Shown: in pieces, positions 1 through 7,000 of the stretch
Layout: every line of letters starts with the position of its first letter
How positions within the stretch are numbered: the first letter of the stretch is position 1
Assembly: GCA_900539715.1 (NCBI GenBank)
Contig: UQDA01000012.1
Span: forward strand, 1-64,000
Direction of reading: 5' to 3'
DNA length: 64,000 bases
From: an uncultured Lachnospiraceae bacterium
Lineage (GTDB): Bacteria > Bacillota > Clostridia > Lachnospirales > Lachnospiraceae
Notes under the pieces: model-generated
The model's database searches: none
The model's input: the letters and a program-made list of their open reading frames with translations, nothing else
Told to the model about the DNA's origin: nothing
Made by a program: the position numbers and the translations under genes

Positions 1-215
1 ATCTTGAAAATCGTGTAGATCGGTTGCGAGAGGAAGTATCTGTTATAAAGGAAGAGAATGCAGCTTTGTTAAATGTAACATATGATATGGATCGGGTTGT
101 AGCTGTTTTGGGAGAAAATAAGGTGAAGGAAGCAATAGAAGTAGCAAAACATTTGGAACAGGCAAATGCAAAGCAAAAAGGTAAGAAGAGACGTATAGAT
201 AGAGAGGGGAGATAA
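1..215 (+). CDS. C-terminal part of a coiled-coil protein, possibly a plasmid mobilisation/recombination protein
   Basis: The reading frame is open from the window edge to the TAA at 213-215, so only the last 70 or so residues are visible. The fragment is rich in Glu, Lys, Arg, Leu and Val in heptad-like spacing and ends in a basic tail (KGKKRRIDREGR), so it is probably a coiled coil followed by a charged C-terminus. Such endings are common in Pre/Mob-type relaxases of Firmicutes, which would fit the mobile look of the next 7 kb, but the catalytic part lies outside the window and the family is an inference. A TTG at 24 is an internal codon, not a likely start. Confidence 0.45.
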   Translation, partial: LENRVDRLREEVSVIKEENAALLNVTYDMDRVVAVLGENKVKEAIEVAKHLEQANAKQKGKKRRIDREGR

Positions 216-651
216 AGGGATGAAGAAATAAAATCTATGCTAAAAAAGCAAAGTCTAGACATTGTTTTTTGGAATTGTAAATCAGAGAGAATAGATTTAT
301 ATAGGCGAAGAGAGAAAATAGCTTTGGCAGGCCTTTGAGAATTAGGTGAATGCTCTATAAGTAATGTGATACAAGGAAAGGTAAAATAGAATTTGTGGAA
401 ATGTGCGTTACAAGATGTAAGCAGAAACTCTAGCACAAAAAACTTCCATTTCTTTTTTTGATGAAGTATAATGTAAGCAACATATTTGAATTTGCAGCGA
501 TAGAAAATCAGAAGAATATATTGAAAAATAAGCATTTGAGGGAGTGACACGAATCGTGTCACATATGTGAAAGAACGTTTCTTTCATTGTTTTATGCTTT
601 GGGATAAGGTGAAGGTGTTAGAAAGACAAACCAAATCAGAAAGGATGTAAA
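216..651. other. gene-free AT-rich stretch
   Basis: No convincing reading frame with a ribosome binding site on either strand. It holds a pair of overlapping palindromes at 544-570, listed separately. The sequence may be decayed mobile-element DNA. Confidence 0.5.
544..570. promoter_or_regulatory. two overlapping perfect palindromes, candidate operator
   Basis: GTGACACGA and TCGTGTCAC form a 9-bp inverted repeat around a single centre base (544-562). A second perfect palindrome, TCACATATGTGA, overlaps it at 559-570. The pair lies about 80 bp upstream of the PAP2-like gene. No T-run follows, so an operator is more likely than a terminator. The binding protein is unknown; the XRE regulator at 1338 is one candidate. 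Confidence 0.4.
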
Positions 652-1314
652 ATGATGAAAAAGAACGAAAAAAGATGTTTATTACTTGGAAGTGTATTCC
701 TTGCAATGTTTGTGTTATGGACAGCGCTGATTCAGATGGTGGATGTGCAATCTGTTGGTCAAAATGAAACCAGTATTGGATTTGCAACATTCAATTGCTG
801 GTTTCACCATTTGATAGGGGTGAATAAGGTGATTTATACAATTACTGATTGGATGGGCCTGGTACCTATCGTTGTATGTTTGGTTTTCGCGGGTGTTGGG
901 TTGATTCAGTTGATTAAAAGAAGAAGTATTTTCAAGGTTGATGCAGATATTATGATCTTAGGGGTATATTTTGCTGTTGTGATCTTGGCATATGTGATTT
1001 TCGAAATTATACCAATCAATTACAGACCAATTTTAATAGAAGGAAGAATGGAGGCATCTTATCCATCTTCAACTACATTATTGGTATTGAGTGTGATGCC
1101 AGTTTTTATTGAACAAATCCAGCGCAGGTTGTCTGGTGATGTGGCGAAAAGAATCATAACAATTGTATCACTAGCTTTTTCGGGATTCATGGTGATTGGG
1201 AGATTGATTGCCGGAGTGCATTGGTTCACGGATATCGTAGGCGGTGTACTACTAAGTACCGGATTGGTTTTGATTTATAAAGCGACAGTTATGTTGGTAA
1301 TAAAGGAAAAATAG
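652..1314 (+). CDS. divergent PAP2-superfamily membrane protein
   Basis: The 220-residue protein has about six hydrophobic segments. The C-terminal half shows the PAP2 layout: an RP pair near residue 123 (NYRP), a PSST stretch where typical members have PSGH, and GRLIAGVHWFTD near residues 182-193 matching the S-R-x5-H-x3-D motif. His and Asp of the last motif are kept, while the Lys of the first motif and the His of PSGH are not. A related subset of Firmicute PAP2 proteins looks like this, so the fold is well supported but lipid phosphatase activity is not. Start ATG 652 follows an AGGA site; a second ATG is at 655. The next gene begins about 23 nt downstream, suggesting one operon with its XRE regulator. 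Confidence 0.75.
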   Translation: MMKKNEKRCLLLGSVFLAMFVLWTALIQMVDVQSVGQNETSIGFATFNCWFHHLIGVNKVIYTITDWMGLVPIVVCLVFAGVGLIQLIKRRSIFKVDADIMILGVYFAVVILAYVIFEIIPINYRPILIEGRMEASYPSSTTLLVLSVMPVFIEQIQRRLSGDVAKRIITIVSLAFSGFMVIGRLIAGVHWFTDIVGGVLLSTGLVLIYKATVMLVIKEK

Positions 1315-1337
1315 AATTGGAATGGGAGGTGCAGATT

Positions 1338-1952
1338 TTGGAATTTCATGAAAAACTTCAGGAATTAAGAAAAATCCGAGGTTTGACACAAGAAGAATTA
1401 GCCGAGGCATTATTTGTTTCTAGAACTGCTATTTCAAAATGGGAATCTGGAAGAGGGTACCCAAGTATAGATTCGTTAAAAGAAATATCTAGATATTTTT
1501 CTGTATCCATTGATGATTTGTTATCTGGAGATCAATTGATTTTCATAGCAGAAAAAGAAAACAAATCAAATCTCAATGGTTTATGCGACTTATTATTGGG
1601 GATTGTTGATTTGCTTTCTCTGATGTTGATATTTCTGCCGCTATATTCCAAGCCAATTAATAGTTATATTTACTCGGTAAATCTCCTTGGGTATGTAAAT
1701 AACAATACTCTCATTATCAAAATATATTGGGCATTGTATATCAGTTTAGCGACAATAGGAATCGTGAAAATGCTGATGGTCTATTTCAAACTCGAAAAGG
1801 GAAAAAAGATGATTACTGACTTATCTGTAGGAATCAGTATAATTGCTGTTTTGTTTTTGGCTATGGCGAAAGAACCATATGCGACAACAGTAATGTTCCT
1901 TTTATTACTTATCAAAGGTGGCCTATTTTATAGGCAAGCCAAGGTAGGGTAA
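1338..1952 (+). CDS. XRE-family transcriptional regulator with C-terminal membrane domain
   Basis: The N-terminal 65 residues are a classic helix-turn-helix of the Cro/CI type (LTQEELAEALFVSRTAISKWESG). The remaining 140 residues hold about four hydrophobic segments, so the DNA-binding domain is tethered to the membrane. I place the start at TTG 1338 because GGGAGG lies 8 nt upstream at 1324-1329; an earlier TTG at 1317 has no such site. The gene follows the PAP2-like gene closely. Such pairs suggest the regulator controls its membrane partner in response to an envelope signal, which is inference. Confidence 0.85.
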   Translation: MEFHEKLQELRKIRGLTQEELAEALFVSRTAISKWESGRGYPSIDSLKEISRYFSVSIDDLLSGDQLIFIAEKENKSNLNGLCDLLLGIVDLLSLMLIFLPLYSKPINSYIYSVNLLGYVNNNTLIIKIYWALYISLATIGIVKMLMVYFKLEKGKKMITDLSVGISIIAVLFLAMAKEPYATTVMFLLLLIKGGLFYRQAKVG

Positions 1953-2226
1953 TAAGATATTGTTCTCTACAACTTCCTGACTGTAGGGGAATTGAAATGT
2001 TGTATAAGTATTATAGCATTTAAGACTATTAGTTGATTTTGATATATAGCATATTGCTGACAATAAAATGACAATACAATTAAATGAAAAGGTAGAGAAT
2101 ATATGTAAAACAGTTCAAAAACGAACTGTTTTAAAACTGAAATAACGGGGAAGAACTACAAAGCAAATAGAACTTTGCGAGTTTGAATAATGTATTTGTC
2201 ACTTAACAACCTTCGTTATCCTCTTT
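1953..2226. other. gene-free AT-rich stretch
   Basis: No supported gene or clear structured element was found between the XRE gene and the promoter at 2227. Confidence 0.5.
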
Positions 2227-2255
2227 TTGACAAAAGTCGTTAGCGTGGGGAGAAT
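2227..2255 (+). promoter_or_regulatory. sigma-A type promoter for a short transcript
   Basis: TTGACA at 2227-2232 is followed after 17 nt by GAGAAT at 2250-2255. An intrinsic terminator begins only about 35-40 nt past the expected transcription start, so the product would be an RNA of roughly 70 nt with no reading frame. The -10 surroundings (AGAATGGC, then an A-rich run) resemble those of the promoter at 2571. Confidence 0.5.
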
Positions 2256-2293
2256 GGCAGGTATAAAAAATAATACAAAGAAAATGAGCATGA

Positions 2294-2330
2294 AAAGACC
2301 TTGAAGGAAAAATCCTTTAAGGTCTTTTTT
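2294..2330 (+). terminator. intrinsic terminator
   Basis: AAGACCTTGAAGGA pairs with TCCTTTAAGGTCTT around a short A-rich loop, with one mismatch, and ends in a T-run at 2325-2330. Confidence 0.85.
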
Positions 2331-2372
2331 GGACGGATTTTCTGACCGTATCATCTATCAGGAACCTTGTAA

Positions 2373-2546
2373 AATCAATGCTTTCAAGCAGTTACGAATA
2401 CCTTGAATGAATATCCGTTGAGGATATTCGTTAAGAAAATCTTGAAAGAAATCTCGGTGCGAAAATTCGTTAAGAAAGTCGGACAGAAATTCGGGGAGAC
2501 GCTAACGGAGTTTGTTAAAAAGACGCTAATGGGATTTGTTAAATGA
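2373..2546 (+). repeat. short open stretch with internal near-repeats
   Basis: A frame with no ATG stays open from 2373 to the TGA at 2544-2546. It contains repeated units: ATTCGTTAAGAAA occurs near 2428 and 2468, and GACGCTAA plus TTTGTTAAA occurs twice between about 2508 and 2542. The translated repeats read FVKK three times in an amphipathic Lys-rich setting. There is no ribosome binding site. It could be the remnant of a gene tail or a set of repeated sites; I do not call it a gene. Confidence 0.35.
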
Positions 2547-2570
2547 CACGTGATGTCCGTTGAAGATATC

Positions 2571-2599
2571 TTGACAACTAATTTGGACAGTGGTAGAAT
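2571..2599 (+). promoter_or_regulatory. sigma-A promoter of the aspartyl-tRNA synthetase leader
   Basis: TTGACA at 2571-2576 and TAGAAT at 2594-2599 are separated by exactly 17 nt. Transcription should start near 2606, about 38 nt before the leader ORF and 330 nt before the synthetase gene. Confidence 0.8.
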
Positions 2600-2643
2600 G
2601 GCGAAAAATAAATGAGCTTTTAATTTAGAAGAGGTATCTAAAA

Positions 2644-2691
2644 ATGTTTAATAATCAGTTTCAGAAACTGAATAGGGACGACGATAAGTAG
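2644..2691 (+). CDS. 15-codon leader peptide with three consecutive Asp codons
   Basis: ATG 2644 is preceded at 9-10 nt by a GAAGAGG site (2628-2634). The ORF encodes MFNNQFQKLNRDDDK and stops at TAG 2689-2691. The last codons are GAC GAC GAT AAG, and two Asn codons lie at positions 3-4. The stop codon overlaps the first nucleotide of the first hairpin segment of the following attenuator. The downstream gene is an aspartyl-tRNA synthetase, so ribosome stalling at the Asp run is a plausible sensor of low charged tRNA-Asp. Translation of the ORF is inferred from the site and context. Confidence 0.7.
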   Translation: MFNNQFQKLNRDDDK

Positions 2692-2807
2692 CGTTTGTAT
2701 CTGTGACTAATCATAGGTACAAGCGCTAAATGTGTTGTGCCTATGTGGAATATAAAGATGATAGACCACATTGGGAAAGATAAGTACTTTGCTCGTGTGG
2801 TTTTTTT
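2691..2807 (+). promoter_or_regulatory. transcription attenuator with alternative hairpins
   Basis: Five segments form a chain of exclusive pairings. A (2691-2699) pairs with B (2718-2726), 9 bp. B (2712-2722) pairs instead with C (2735-2745), 11 bp. C (2743-2748) pairs with D (2766-2771), 6 bp. D (from 2765) pairs with 2787-2801 in a bulged 14-bp terminator stem followed by seven T. If A:B forms, C is free to pair with D and the terminator cannot form. A ribosome finishing the leader ORF would cover A, giving B:C and then termination. A ribosome stalled with the first Asp codon in its A site would end at about 2689 and leave A free. No T-box motif is present. Pairings are read from the sequence; the mechanism is inference. 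Confidence 0.75.
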
Positions 2808-2858
2808 GTACCTTTTTATCAATCCCCATGCGAGTGCATTTTGAAAGAAGGTGATCGT

Positions 2859-2915
2859 ATGGGACATAAAGACGATGTTCTTATGGATAAAGTCTGTTTT
2901 ATGGAAATAAAATAG
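2859..2915 (+). CDS. 18-codon ORF between attenuator and synthetase gene
   Basis: ATG 2859 follows an AAGAAGGTGAT ribosome binding site at 2847-2856. The ORF encodes MGHKDDVLMDKVCFMEIK and stops at TAG 2913-2915, 21 nt before the synthetase start. It again contains an Asp pair plus a third Asp. It may be a second leader peptide, or serve to deliver ribosomes to the synthetase site at 2924-2929. No homolog is known to me. Confidence 0.5.
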   Translation: MGHKDDVLMDKVCFMEIK

Positions 2916-2936
2916 CAAGATAGAAAGGATAAAATA

Positions 2937-4247
2937 ATGGAAAATATAAAAGGAAATATTAGTGTAATTGAATTAGAAAGCTGGGAATTAGCAGAGCATA
3001 TTGGAGAAAAAATACAAATTCATGGAAGCATCTATAAGATTAGAAAAATGAAAGGTTTTTCTTTTGTGTTACTAAGAACAAAAAGAGATGTGGTTCAGTG
3101 TATTGCTTCAAAAGATATTGAAATACCGGAAGAGGAAAGCTGCGTAACAATTACAGCAAATGTGGTAGAAGAAAGCAGAAGTAAAACAGGGTATGAATTG
3201 CATATTGAAAGTATAAAAGTTTTAAGCAGTCCTTATGAATCATCACCAATTGTAATCAATCAGAAAATCGTAGATACTTCTATAGAAAATTTGCTTGACT
3301 ATAGGCCAATCACTTTAAGGAACGAAAAAGAAAGAGCGATTTTTAAGTTGCAGGAAGGAATTTGCAGAGGGATTCGAGAATTTCTTTATAACGAGCATTT
3401 TACAGAAATCCATACGCCTAAGATAGTACAGTCAGGAGCTGAAGGCGGAGCCAATATTTTTTCTTTAAACTATTTTGGGCAAGAGGCATATTTGGCTCAA
3501 AGCCCTCAGTTTTATAAACAGATGATGGTAGGGGTGTTTGAACGTGTATTTGAAATTGCACCAGTGTTCCGAGCTGAGAAACATGATACGTCAAGACATT
3601 TAAATGAATATACCAGTGTGGATTTTGAAATGGGCTATATAAAAAGTTTCAAAGAAATCATGGAAATGGAAACGGCAATGTTGAAATACACATTGAATTA
3701 TTTAGCGGAGCATTATAAAAAGGAAATCTTATTGCTTAGTCTTACTTTGCCTATGGTTGAAATGATTCCTGCAATCCGTTTTCGTGAAGCAAAGATGAAA
3801 ATATCTGAGGCTTATAATCGCCCTGTAAATGATTGGGAAGATTTTGAACCGGAAGAAGAAAAACTTTTGTCAGAGATTATTTGGAAGGAAACAGGAAGTG
3901 AATTTGTTTTTGTAACACATTATCCGAGTGTAAAGAGACCTTTTTATGCTATGGACAGCAAAGAAAATCCGAATGAAACAGAAAGTTTTGACTTGTTGTT
4001 TAGAGGTCTTGAAATTACAACTGGTGGCCAGAGAATTCATAACTATGAAGAACAGGTTTCAAAAATGCAGCGAAAAAACATGAATGTGCAATTATTTGAA
4101 AGTTATCTTATGATGCACAAACATGGTATGCCACCACATGGAGGGCTCGGGCTTGGCTTGGAACGTTTTACCAGTAAGTTATTAGGATATGAAAATGTAA
4201 GATTCACAACATTGTTTCCGAGAGATATTAACAGGCTAATTCCTTAG
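2937..4247 (+). CDS. aspS2: archaeal-type aspartyl-tRNA synthetase, probably aspartate--tRNA(Asp/Asn) ligase
   Basis: The 436-residue class II synthetase attaches Asp to tRNA in the cytoplasm. An OB-fold anticodon-binding domain covers about residues 15-105. Motif 2 is seen near 207-224 (VFRAEKHDTSRHLNE) and motif 3 near 402-415 (GLGLGLERF). The length matches archaeal/eukaryal AspRS (about 430-440) and lacks the 100-residue GAD insertion of ordinary bacterial AspS (about 590), so this is probably a second, horizontally acquired enzyme. Such clostridial AspRS2 enzymes are often non-discriminating and feed tRNA-dependent Asn formation by GatCAB, but no gat gene is present here. A role as a resistant duplicate of a drug target is also possible. 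Start ATG 2937 has AAAGGA upstream. Confidence 0.9.
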   Translation: MENIKGNISVIELESWELAEHIGEKIQIHGSIYKIRKMKGFSFVLLRTKRDVVQCIASKDIEIPEEESCVTITANVVEESRSKTGYELHIESIKVLSSPYESSPIVINQKIVDTSIENLLDYRPITLRNEKERAIFKLQEGICRGIREFLYNEHFTEIHTPKIVQSGAEGGANIFSLNYFGQEAYLAQSPQFYKQMMVGVFERVFEIAPVFRAEKHDTSRHLNEYTSVDFEMGYIKSFKEIMEMETAMLKYTLNYLAEHYKKEILLLSLTLPMVEMIPAIRFREAKMKISEAYNRPVNDWEDFEPEEEKLLSEIIWKETGSEFVFVTHYPSVKRPFYAMDSKENPNETESFDLLFRGLEITTGGQRIHNYEEQVSKMQRKNMNVQLFESYLMMHKHGMPPHGGLGLGLERFTSKLLGYENVRFTTLFPRDINRLIP

Positions 4248-4258
4248 AATATTTTGAT

Positions 4259-4286
4259 GCGGAGCGGGAGACTGCTCCGCCTTTTG
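4259..4286 (+). terminator. terminator of the synthetase gene
   Basis: GCGGAGC (4259-4265) pairs with GCTCCGC (4274-4280), followed by CTTTTG. The T-run is short, so termination may be partial. Confidence 0.6.
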
Positions 4287-4384
4287 ATATTTATGATGCA
4301 TGCGAGAAAATACAGTGATATAATTTATATGACATCTGAAAGGAATGTATGAGCGTGTCTTATATCTATAGGAGGAAACCTAGA

Positions 4385-4733
4385 ATGGTGGAAGTGAATT
4401 TTTAGGAACAGGTATCAGATGAGTTATTGAAGTTTACCGTAATTATTTCTAAGATGGATGGCAAATGGGTATTTTGTAAACATAAAGAGAGATACATACG
4501 AGGTTCCAGGTGGACATAGGGAAATCGGTGAGAATATTTTGGGAACAGCAAAGAGAGAGTTAAAAGAGGAAACATTTGGAATGTTGTTTGTTGCGGATAT
4601 AATTTCTTTTGAAGGGGAATTGTATAGCGAAATTGAAAAAATCATTATTACTGAAAAATTGCTGTATAAATGGACATATCCACTTATACAGCCAAAGTTG
4701 CTTGAAGAAGTAAAGAGAAGAAGATATGTTTAA
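4385..4733 (+). pseudogene. broken Nudix hydrolase
   Basis: An ATG at 4385 sits behind a good AGGAGG site (about 4370-4375). After six codons the frame meets TAG at 4403-4405, yet the same frame continues with a credible Nudix N-terminus (LLKFTVIISKMDGKWVFCKH). Near 4484-4494 the frame shifts by two bases within a GA dinucleotide run. The second part (from about 4490) carries the Nudix box (GGHREIGEN...RELKEE) and a matching C-terminus (WTYPLIQPKLLEE). Compared with the usual 140-150 residues, a stretch of roughly 27 residues after the Nudix box also seems to be missing, apparently between two EET-encoding sites. With stop, frameshift and deletion, the gene is almost surely inactive. Confidence 0.8.
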
Positions 4734-4789
4734 TCAGTGATTTTTAAGTATTTTAGTTGAGAAATTTAAGAATTGGCGAGGTTAGTAGA

Positions 4790-5281
4790 ATGGTCAGACC
4801 GGAAAAGGGGAAAAGGATTTCCAAGATAGATACATATTTAAATTGTGCTGAAGTTTTTGCTTATAGAAGTACATGCCTGAAAAGAAAATATGGTGCTGTT
4901 ATAGTAAAGGACGATGTCGTGATTTCGACAGGATATAATGGTGCGCCAAGGGGCTTTGATAATTGTTGTGACCTGGGAAAATGTCCTCGAATTGAGCAGG
5001 ATATGCATCAAGGAGACGGATACGGAATATGTCGTGCGGTTCACGCAGAAGCAAATGCGTTATTAAATTGCTCAAGACAACAGACAATAGGTGCAGATTT
5101 ATACTTAACGGGAGTGAATCCGAGTGACAATACAATTCATAAAGCTAAACCCTGTCCGTTATGCGCCAGAACGATTATTCAGGCGGGTATAAATAATGTC
5201 TATTTGCGTGTGGGTGAAGGGGCAGAAAACTATGAAGTAATGTCTGCAAAAGACTTGGAATGGGTACAAAAGGCCGATTGA
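4790..5281 (+). CDS. dCMP deaminase (ComEB-like)
   Basis: The 163-residue protein belongs to the zinc-dependent cytidine/deoxycytidylate deaminase family, which converts dCMP to dUMP for dTMP synthesis. The zinc site is clear: HAEANAL near residues 84-90 with the catalytic Glu, and PCPLC near 121-125. GYNGAPRGFDNC near residue 45 is the typical dCMP-deaminase region. I choose ATG 4790 with a GAGG site at about 4778-4781; TTG 4757 is in frame but lacks one. The gene sits between the Nudix pseudogene and an insertion sequence, so it is probably part of the island and redundant with a chromosomal copy. Confidence 0.85.
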   Translation: MVRPEKGKRISKIDTYLNCAEVFAYRSTCLKRKYGAVIVKDDVVISTGYNGAPRGFDNCCDLGKCPRIEQDMHQGDGYGICRAVHAEANALLNCSRQQTIGADLYLTGVNPSDNTIHKAKPCPLCARTIIQAGINNVYLRVGEGAENYEVMSAKDLEWVQKAD

Positions 5282-5451
5282 TTAGGTGGGTCCTTCGAGA
5301 GTCAACATTGGCACCCTCTCCTTTAGCAAGATTTCCGTCAGATAGTCTGGGGATTTCTATGTAAACAGAGGGGCACAGTGGGAGTATCCCAAAGTTTGTG
5401 TAAACCTTCAAACTGATGTAAGATAGACTTACCAGTTTGGAGGTTTATTTT

Positions 5452-6699
5452 ATGGCAAGAAAAAAGGATACCCCACAAAAAGCAGCTCTTCGGGAAATGA
5501 TGGGCAACTACCTGAAAGAGAACAATGTAACGGTCAAGGATGGAACGGATGTCAATTCCATTATGCGGGATATGATGTCCATCATCCTGGAAGGTGCTCT
5601 GGATCAGGAAATGGATGAGGAACTGGGATATTCCAAGTATGATTATCGGAACAAGGAAACGGATAATTCCAGAAATGGTCATTCCCAAAAGACCATGCAT
5701 ACCAGCTACGGCGATATGGAGATTGATATCCCAAGAGACCGGAAAGGGGAGTTTGAACCACAGATCGTCAAAAAGTATCAGAATACGGTCACTCAGGACA
5801 TGGAAGAAAAGATCATCTCCATGTATGCCAAAGGAATGACCACGAATGATATCGAAAGCCATATGCGGGAACTCTATGACATCGAGATTTCTGACAGCAC
5901 CATCAGCAGGATCACGGATAAAATCCTGCCCATCGTAAAAGAATGGCAAGAACGGCCTTTGGAGGAAATCTATGCGGTCGTTTTCATGGACGCCATCCAT
6001 TACCATGTCCGTAATGAAGGCAGGATTGTAAAACGTGCGGTTTATATCGCTATCGGAATCGATATGGAAGGGCATAAAGACGTGCTCGGCATGTATGTAG
6101 GGCAAAATGAGAGTGCAAAGTTCTGGCTTTCCATTTTGAACGGACTGAAGAACCGTGGCGTAGAAGATATCCTGATCGCATGCGTAGACGGCCTGACAGG
6201 CTTTCCCCAGGCGATTGAAGCCGTTTTCCCGGATACGGAGATCCAACAGTGTATCATTCATCAAATCCGGAATACGACAAAGTTCGTTTCTTACAAGGAA
6301 CTCAAGCCGTTGATGGCTGATCTGAAACGTGTATATGCAGCCCCAACGGAAGAAATCGCACGGGCTGAACTGGATGGCTTTGATGAGAAATGGAGCGGGA
6401 AATATCCCAAAATCGCAAAATCATGGAAAGACAACTGGGCGAATCTTCCAACGTATTTCAAGTATCCGGAAGCGGTCCGCCGCTTAATCTATACCACGAA
6501 TACCATCGAGGGATTTAACCGGCAGCTGAGGAAGGTCACGAAATCTAAGACGGTATTCCCTTCGGATGAGAGTCTCCTGAAAATGCTGTATCTGGCCATG
6601 GTGGATATCACGAAAAAATGGACTGGACATCGACAGGATTGGGGACAGATCCATTCGCAGCTGGAAATATTTTTTGAAGAACGATTATCCGGATTATAA
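5452..6699 (+). CDS. IS256-family (mutator-type) transposase
   Basis: The intact 415-residue DDE transposase catalyses cut-and-paste or copy-out transposition of the element. The acidic triad is visible: Asp in VVFMDAIHY near residue 180, Asp in ACVDGLTGF near 246, and Glu in TTNTIEGFNRQLRK near 350. The N-terminal part includes the usual region with SRNGHSQKT. ATG 5452 follows GGAGG (5439-5443) at 8 nt. The long antisense ORF at 5338-6264 is a shadow. Codon use is less AT-rich than in the surrounding island, which suggests the element arrived separately. Confidence 0.93.
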   Translation: MARKKDTPQKAALREMMGNYLKENNVTVKDGTDVNSIMRDMMSIILEGALDQEMDEELGYSKYDYRNKETDNSRNGHSQKTMHTSYGDMEIDIPRDRKGEFEPQIVKKYQNTVTQDMEEKIISMYAKGMTTNDIESHMRELYDIEISDSTISRITDKILPIVKEWQERPLEEIYAVVFMDAIHYHVRNEGRIVKRAVYIAIGIDMEGHKDVLGMYVGQNESAKFWLSILNGLKNRGVEDILIACVDGLTGFPQAIEAVFPDTEIQQCIIHQIRNTTKFVSYKELKPLMADLKRVYAAPTEEIARAELDGFDEKWSGKYPKIAKSWKDNWANLPTYFKYPEAVRRLIYTTNTIEGFNRQLRKVTKSKTVFPSDESLLKMLYLAMVDITKKWTGHRQDWGQIHSQLEIFFEERLSGL

Positions 6700-6739
6700 G
6701 CTGTTTCTGGTCTTTCAGGGCTGGCCCAGCCAGCCCTGC

Positions 6740-6804
6740 TTGACATGTCTGGAAACTGCATTATAATACAAGCAAGGGCAGAACCTCTAAAATCTGCTCT
6801 GCCC
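6740..6804 (+). other. promoter plus hairpin module, copy 1
   Basis: TTGACA (6740-6745) and TATAAT (6762-6767) with a 16-nt spacer form a near-consensus promoter. Just downstream GGGCAGA (6776-6782) pairs with TCTGCCC (6798-6804). No gene follows in the + direction, so it may direct a small RNA or outward transcription from the IS right end. Confidence 0.5.
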
Positions 6805-6880
6805 AATGTAACTAATGACATATCTTATATCAGTTTTTTGAATTTACACAAAACTTGAAACGGTCTCAAACCGCCTGCCC

Positions 6881-6952
6881 TTGACATGCCTGTAAGCAAC
6901 TGTTATATATAAGACAAGGGCGATAAGCCTAATCCGTAAGCTTATTGCCCTT
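6881..6952 (+). other. promoter plus hairpin module, copy 2
   Basis: TTGACA (6881-6886) and TATATA (6904-6909), 17 nt apart, are followed by a 13-bp stem: AAGGGCGATAAGC (6916-6928) with GCTTATTGCCCTT (6940-6952). The order CCTG-TTGACATG-CCTG...ACAAGGGC parallels the module at 6740, so the two seem to be diverged duplicates. Confidence 0.5.
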
Positions 6953-7000
6953 AATTATCATAGAAGAATCTTATTTACAGAGATTTTCTCATACACTCAA

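Larger units (their letters stand above)
5392..6857 (+). mobile_element. IS256-family insertion sequence
   Basis: Imperfect terminal inverted repeats are visible: the left end at 5392-5427 begins AAGTTTGTGTAAA and ends ACTGATGTAAGATA, and the right end at 6821-6856, read on the minus strand, begins AAGTTTTGTGTAAA and ends ACTGATATAAGATA. They enclose one intact transposase gene. The length of about 1.46 kb fits the family. I see no clear 8-9 bp target duplication at the edges, so the exact ends or the insertion history are uncertain. Confidence 0.8.

Noticed and set aside
2600..2936. T-box leader for the AspRS gene
   Set aside because: No AAGGTGGTACC-like T-box sequence is present; the peptide-leader attenuator explains the structure better.
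5282..5391. a gene or IS fragment between the dCMP deaminase and the IS256 element
   Set aside because: Minus-strand frames look faintly coding, but no start, site or family could be supported.
5338..6264. 308-codon frame on the minus strand
   Set aside because: It lies wholly over the IS256 transposase, has no binding site and encodes no recognisable protein.
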